27,874 nucleotides of DNA from Colimorpha sp045222795. GTDB taxonomy: Bacteria > Bacteroidota > Bacteroidia > Bacteroidales > P3. The stretch is from contig JBGUZF010000122.1 of assembly GCA_045222795.1 (NCBI GenBank), forward strand, positions 1 to 27,874, read 5' to 3'. The notes under the pieces were generated by a model. That model had not been told where the DNA came from. It made no database searches and was given only the letters and a program-made list of their open reading frames with translations. Below, in pieces: positions 25,188-27,874 of this stretch. The position numbers and the translations under genes were made by a program. Position 1 is the stretch's first letter, and each line of letters starts with the position of its first letter.

Positions 25188-25236
25188 ATTTTTTTTCTTG
25201 CAAATAAAGTTAAAGCATCATATTCATCCCTCATTC

Positions 25237-26538
25237 TCAGCGGAATATCACCTCCAAACCCTCATCTCCCGAACGGGCTCGCAGCCATTGTACGAGGCGG
25301 TCGCGGTCAGCGGCAGGGATCGTGCCGTTCAGCGTCACCAGCGCCACAGCATCGCCGCCCATGCGCCCTGCCACGATGCGCTCCACCTGCGGGAACAGCG
25401 GCCCCACTTCGGCGGCCAGATGCTGCGTGAGGGTGTCGTACTGCGTATAGGCCTCCAATTGCCGTTCGAGGTCGGACACCTGACCCGTAAGCCGCCGCGT
25501 GGCAGCGTCTGACGTCGAAATGATATTGTTTATCTGGCGCGACAGCGCCTCGACGCTCTCGCCGTCGGTGCCCTGAATCACCGCCAGGCCGAAGTCCTTC
25601 AAACCATATTCGCCCATACGGCCTCTTGCAGCGTCAATCTCAGCGTCGGTGATGGTGCGCCCCACGGCCACCACCCTCAGCGTGTCGTGCACCGCATGCG
25701 TGGCCAGTATCTGCGTGCCGCTCTGCGCCAGCTCGCGGTCGACAAACTGTTGCACGTTGCGCTCGAAGACATTCTTCTTCACAATATCGACAGTCATGAT
25801 GGACGCCGGTATCATGGTGACCACCACCACTCCCCACACCAGCCGCTTGCCGCGCCGCGCCAGCTCGGGCATCAGGTTGGTGTGCGCGTGGAAGCGCAGC
25901 AACTTCACCCCGAGGAAGGTGCTGAGGGCAATGAAAACAGTATTGATGAAGAAGAGGTAGAAAGCGCCGAAGAAGTAGCTCCACTGCGCCGTCGCCAGGC
26001 CGTAGCCTGCGGTGCACAGTGGTGGCATGAGGGCTGTGGCTATGGCCACACCGGGAATCACCTGTCCCTTGCTCTTGGTGGTCAGCGCCAGCACACCCGC
26101 GGCGCCGCCGCAGAAGGCTATCAGCACATCGTATAGCGTCGGCGACGTGCGCGCCAGCAGCTCGCTCCTCGCCTCGCTGATGGGCGACAACATGAAGTAT
26201 ACCGTCGCCGTCAGCACCGAGATAAGCGCCGCCACACCGTAGTTCTTCAAAGCCCTCTTCAGCAGGTCGTAATCGCCTATGCCCACACTCAAGCCCATGC
26301 CGATAATAGGTCCCATCAGCGGCGAGATAAGCATGGCGCCGATAATCACCGCAGTCGAGTTCACATTCAGGCCCAGCGAGGCAATAAGTATGGCGAACAT
26401 CAGGATCCACAGGTTGGTGCCGCGAAACACCACGCCCGCACTCACCTGCTCTATCACCTGCTGCTCGTCCTCCTTGTCAGCCATCAGGTTGAAATACCGC
26501 CCGATATGCCGCAACACTTTTCTCATTATTCCTTTCAT
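25237..26538 (-). CDS. DUF389 family integral membrane protein
   Basis: A 433-residue inner-membrane protein of unknown function. From the start at 26538 (MKGIMRKVLRHIGRYF) there are about seven hydrophobic segments (near residues 43-57, 62-85, 99-118, 137-153, 162-176, 188-212, 233-251). They contain the DUF389 signature stretch (LGLNVNSTAVIIGAMLISP, followed by LMGPIIGMG) and VIPGVAIATALMPPLC. The last ~170 residues are soluble with a predicted coiled coil (DAATRRLTGQVSDLERQLEA). Alternative starts exist: upstream ATG at 26556, a still earlier in-frame start near 26592, and ATG at 26526, which has an AAGGA four bases before it. I chose 26538 because the longer forms run into poly-C noncoding sequence. 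The gene is alone on the minus strand, with a long repeat-filled leader. Confidence 0.85.
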   Translation of the reverse strand: MKGIMRKVLRHIGRYFNLMADKEDEQQVIEQVSAGVVFRGTNLWILMFAILIASLGLNVNSTAVIIGAMLISPLMGPIIGMGLSVGIGDYDLLKRALKNYGVAALISVLTATVYFMLSPISEARSELLARTSPTLYDVLIAFCGGAAGVLALTTKSKGQVIPGVAIATALMPPLCTAGYGLATAQWSYFFGAFYLFFINTVFIALSTFLGVKLLRFHAHTNLMPELARRGKRLVWGVVVVTMIPASIMTVDIVKKNVFERNVQQFVDRELAQSGTQILATHAVHDTLRVVAVGRTITDAEIDAARGRMGEYGLKDFGLAVIQGTDGESVEALSRQINNIISTSDAATRRLTGQVSDLERQLEAYTQYDTLTQHLAAEVGPLFPQVERIVAGRMGGDAVALVTLNGTIPAADRDRLVQWLRARSGDEGLEVIFR

Positions 26539-26556
26539 ACAAACATATAACGCCAT

Positions 26557-26583
26557 TCCCCCCGTTTTATTATTCCCCCCCCC
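26557..26583. repeat. Duplicated ATTC(n)GTT poly-C tracts
   Basis: Two similar units, each T followed by poly-C and then GTT, lie just upstream of the DUF389 start: C6 at 26558-26563 and C9 at 26575-26583. Homopolymers of this length can slip during replication. They are outside the chosen coding frame, so any effect would be on leader structure or expression. Confidence 0.45.
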
Positions 26584-26619
26584 GTTCCTCATTCATCATT
26601 CACCACTCATCATTACATC

Positions 26620-26652
26620 ATCACATCCTACTCACATCCCACTCACATCCCG
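26620..26652. repeat. Three 11-bp tandem units (CTCACATCCCR type)
   Basis: ATCACATCCTA, CTCACATCCCA and CTCACATCCCG follow one another without a gap, and then CTCT begins a further partial unit. The period is 11 bp, the same as in the neighbouring TCGGTT array and in the array at 14404-14447, although the unit sequence differs. Confidence 0.55.
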
Positions 26653-26666
26653 CTCTCTTACTGCAC

Positions 26667-26721
26667 AGTTTCGGTTGAGTTTCGGTTGAGTCTCGGTTAA
26701 GTCTCGGTTCCTCTTCGGTTC
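26667..26721. repeat. Five 11-bp tandem units (AGTYTCGGTTR type)
   Basis: AGTTTCGGTTG, AGTTTCGGTTG, AGTCTCGGTTA, AGTCTCGGTTC and CTCTTCGGTTC run head to tail. The first two are identical and the core TCGGTT is invariant in all five. The last unit, with CTTCGGT, approaches the ATTTCTTCGGT unit seen at 14404. An 11-bp period places each core on nearly the same face of the DNA. Confidence 0.75.
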
Positions 26722-26827
26722 CCTCTACTTCCGACTCCCCACCCAACATCAAAATAAAATACACCTGAAATACTATCGAATTGTCCCCCATCGACTTACA
26801 TCACCCCTCATTCTCCAATCCTTACTG

Positions 26828-26835
26828 CAAATATA
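26828..26835 (-). promoter_or_regulatory. -7 promoter box (TATATTTG), minus strand, probably for DUF389
   Basis: On the minus strand the box reads TATATTTG and is preceded by AAAAAAGTTG, the usual A-rich context of Bacteroidetes promoters. A TTG at 26858-26860 is 22 bp upstream, slightly long. The only minus-strand gene downstream is DUF389, about 280 nt away, so a long leader is implied. Confidence 0.45.
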
Positions 26836-26909
26836 CAACTTTTTTCGCAATCCTACACAATAAATATCATTAAATATTTTTTTCTCCCCGCAATATGAAA
26901 CTTTTTTCT

Positions 26910-26917
26910 TATATTTG
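26910..26917 (+). promoter_or_regulatory. -7 promoter box (TATATTTG) for ptb
   Basis: TATATTTG preceded by a T-run (CTTTTTTCT) and followed by GCATC closely matches the box at 14562, including flanking bases. Transcription should begin near 26924, giving a leader of about 42 nt to the ATG at 26966. No TTTG is found 19-21 bp upstream. The TTG within this box is the first in-frame start-like codon of ptb, but it cannot be the translated start if this is the promoter. Confidence 0.55.
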
Positions 26918-26965
26918 CATCCACATGAAAACAATATAATTATCAACAATAAACTAATTATCAAT

Positions 26966-27874
26966 ATGGTTACAAAACTTGACGACCTGCTTGAGCTGGT
27001 CAAATCCAAAGGTAAAAAACGTATGGTGGCCGCCTATGCCAACGACAGCCACACCATCGCCGCCGTCAGCGCCGCTATCGACCGCGGTATCGTCGAAGCC
27101 ACCCTCGTGGGCGACATCGAGACCATCAAGAAGGTCTGCGCCGAAGAAGGCATCGACCCCAACAAGTTCGAACTCGTCCAGGAGGCCAACGACAACAAGG
27201 CCGGCGCCCTGGCTGTGAAGCTCATCAACGAGGGTAAAGGCGACTTCCTCATGAAAGGCCTCCTCTCCACCGACAAGTACATGCGCGCCATCCTCAACAA
27301 GGAAAGCGGCCTCATGCCCGGCAAGAAGAACGACATGCTGACCCACATGGCCGTCATGGAAGTCCCCGCCTACCACAAACTCCTCATCTGCTCCGACATG
27401 GCCATCATCCCCGCCCCCGACTTCAAGCAGAAACAGGCCATCATGAACTTCGAGATCGCCGTCGCCAAGAGCCTCGAGAACCCCAAACCCAAAGTGGCCG
27501 TCCTCGCCGCCACCGAGCAGGTCTCCACCGGCATGCTCGCCTGCGCCGAAGGTGCATGGCTCGGCATGATGAGCCAGCGCGGCCAGATCCCCGGCGCCAT
27601 CGTCGACGGTCCTCTGAGTCTCGACTGCGCCATCGACAAAGAGAGCGCACAGACCAAAAAGCTCACCAGCGAAGTGGCCGGCGACGCCGACTGCCTGCTG
27701 TTCCCCAACATCGAGGCCGGCAACATCTTCTACAAGGCTTGCACCAAGTTCGCCAAAGCCGAACTCGCCTGCATGGTCATGGGTGCCCGCGTCCCCTGCG
27801 TCCTCACCAGCCGTGGCGACAGCGCCAAGACCAAACTGTACAGCATAGCCCTCGCCGCCCTGCAGTGCAAATAA
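26966..27874 (+). CDS. ptb: Phosphate butyryltransferase
   Basis: The enzyme exchanges CoA for phosphate on butyryl-CoA (also other short or branched acyl-CoAs), giving butyryl-phosphate from which butyrate kinase makes ATP. The start at 26966 (MVTKLDDLLELVKSKG) gives 302 residues, essentially the clostridial Ptb length of about 301. Typical PTA/PTB features are KKRMVAAYANDSHTIAAV (17-34), GKGDFLMKGLLSTDKYMRAIL, LTHMAVMEVPAYHKLLICSDMAIIPAPD, and late AGNIFYKACTKFAKAELACMVMGARVPCVLTSRGDSAKTK, which forms the phosphate/CoA site in this family. The stop is the last codon of the window; butyrate kinase (buk) is the expected next gene but cannot be seen. Coding sequence is very strongly C-ending at third positions, consistent with high expression. 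A phosphate acetyltransferase of similar fold is the alternative; length and motifs favour Ptb. Confidence 0.9.
   Translation: MVTKLDDLLELVKSKGKKRMVAAYANDSHTIAAVSAAIDRGIVEATLVGDIETIKKVCAEEGIDPNKFELVQEANDNKAGALAVKLINEGKGDFLMKGLLSTDKYMRAILNKESGLMPGKKNDMLTHMAVMEVPAYHKLLICSDMAIIPAPDFKQKQAIMNFEIAVAKSLENPKPKVAVLAATEQVSTGMLACAEGAWLGMMSQRGQIPGAIVDGPLSLDCAIDKESAQTKKLTSEVAGDADCLLFPNIEAGNIFYKACTKFAKAELACMVMGARVPCVLTSRGDSAKTKLYSIALAALQCK

Larger units (their letters stand above)
26539..26965. other. Divergent intergenic region (427 bp) full of short repeats
   Basis: This lies between the DUF389 gene (minus) and ptb (plus). From left to right it holds two poly-C tracts (26558-26563 and 26575-26583), a CAT-rich low-complexity stretch, an 11-bp array (26620-26652), a second 11-bp array (26667-26721), a minus-strand -7 box (26828-26835) and a plus-strand -7 box (26910-26917). 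No credible coding frame was seen. If the minus-strand box is used, all the repeats are in a leader of about 280 nt ahead of the DUF389 start. Confidence 0.6.

Noticed and set aside
25184..25200. CAAGA-T7-TCTTG as a terminator of the DUF389 gene
   Set aside because: The stem has only 5 bp, with the homopolymer in the loop rather than after the stem, and it overlaps the -33 box of the next promoter.
26620..26721. Possible CRISPR array
   Set aside because: Units are only 11 bp and directly abutting, with no spacers, and no cas gene is in the window.
26915..26965. Upstream TTG start for ptb
   Set aside because: The TTG is part of the TATATTTG promoter box, and the extra N-terminal residues are Asn/Ile-rich with no family match; the ATG at 26966 gives the normal Ptb length.

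Overview
The window reads as a chromosome segment of a Bacteroidota (Bacteroidales-type) bacterium with fairly GC-rich, strongly biased coding DNA. The evidence is: two cargo-type T9SS C-terminal sorting domains plus a PorZ-like T9SS component; a Bacteroidetes-type MreC/MreD pair, DUF1573 and DUF389 proteins and a two-domain M16 peptidase; A-rich leaders without Shine-Dalgarno sites; and five promoter boxes matching the Bacteroidetes -7 consensus TAnnTTTG. T9SS makes Bacteroides sensu stricto unlikely. I see no tRNA, rRNA, CRISPR array, insertion sequence, integrase or phage gene.

Layout. (1) Minus strand 5880-1: a 1,553-residue secreted modular protein (anchor-J/Fn3-like modules, T9SS tail), followed 27 bp later by hutU (urocanate hydratase), which runs off the left edge. 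(2) A 323-bp divergent control region, 5881-6203. (3) Plus strand 6204-14387: seven genes that overlap or nearly touch. They are a Glu-Pro-repeat protein, gmk, mreC, mreD, a porZ-like gene, recO, and a subtilisin-like protease whose C-terminus looks like an outer-membrane beta-barrel. The unit ends at a 24-bp RNA hairpin built from 11-bp direct repeats. (4) Plus strand 14617-20890: a second unit of choice-of-anchor-L T9SS cargo, periplasmic M16 metallopeptidase and a GT-C membrane glycosyltransferase. (5) Minus strand 25069-20880: a DUF1573 protein, a PLP aminotransferase, a small GreA/GreB-like protein and a lipoprotein with a GH16-type ExDxE motif; its stop overlaps the stop of unit 4. (6) Minus strand: a DUF389 membrane protein with a long repeat-filled leader. 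(7) Plus strand: ptb (phosphate butyryltransferase), ending at the right edge.

How it fits together. Much of the window concerns the cell envelope: rod-shape factors, T9SS machinery and cargo, periplasmic and surface proteases, a lipoprotein glycosidase and a membrane glycosyltransferase. Metabolism appears at the two ends (histidine degradation, butyryl-phosphate formation). The most unusual items are the single-chain subtilase plus beta-barrel, which resembles a self-anchoring or autotransporter-like protein; the 11-bp-period tandem arrays in two separate intergenic regions; an in-frame insertion and a pyrimidine-rich repeat inside recO; and a 16-bp palindrome lying in the promoter of the DUF1573 operon.
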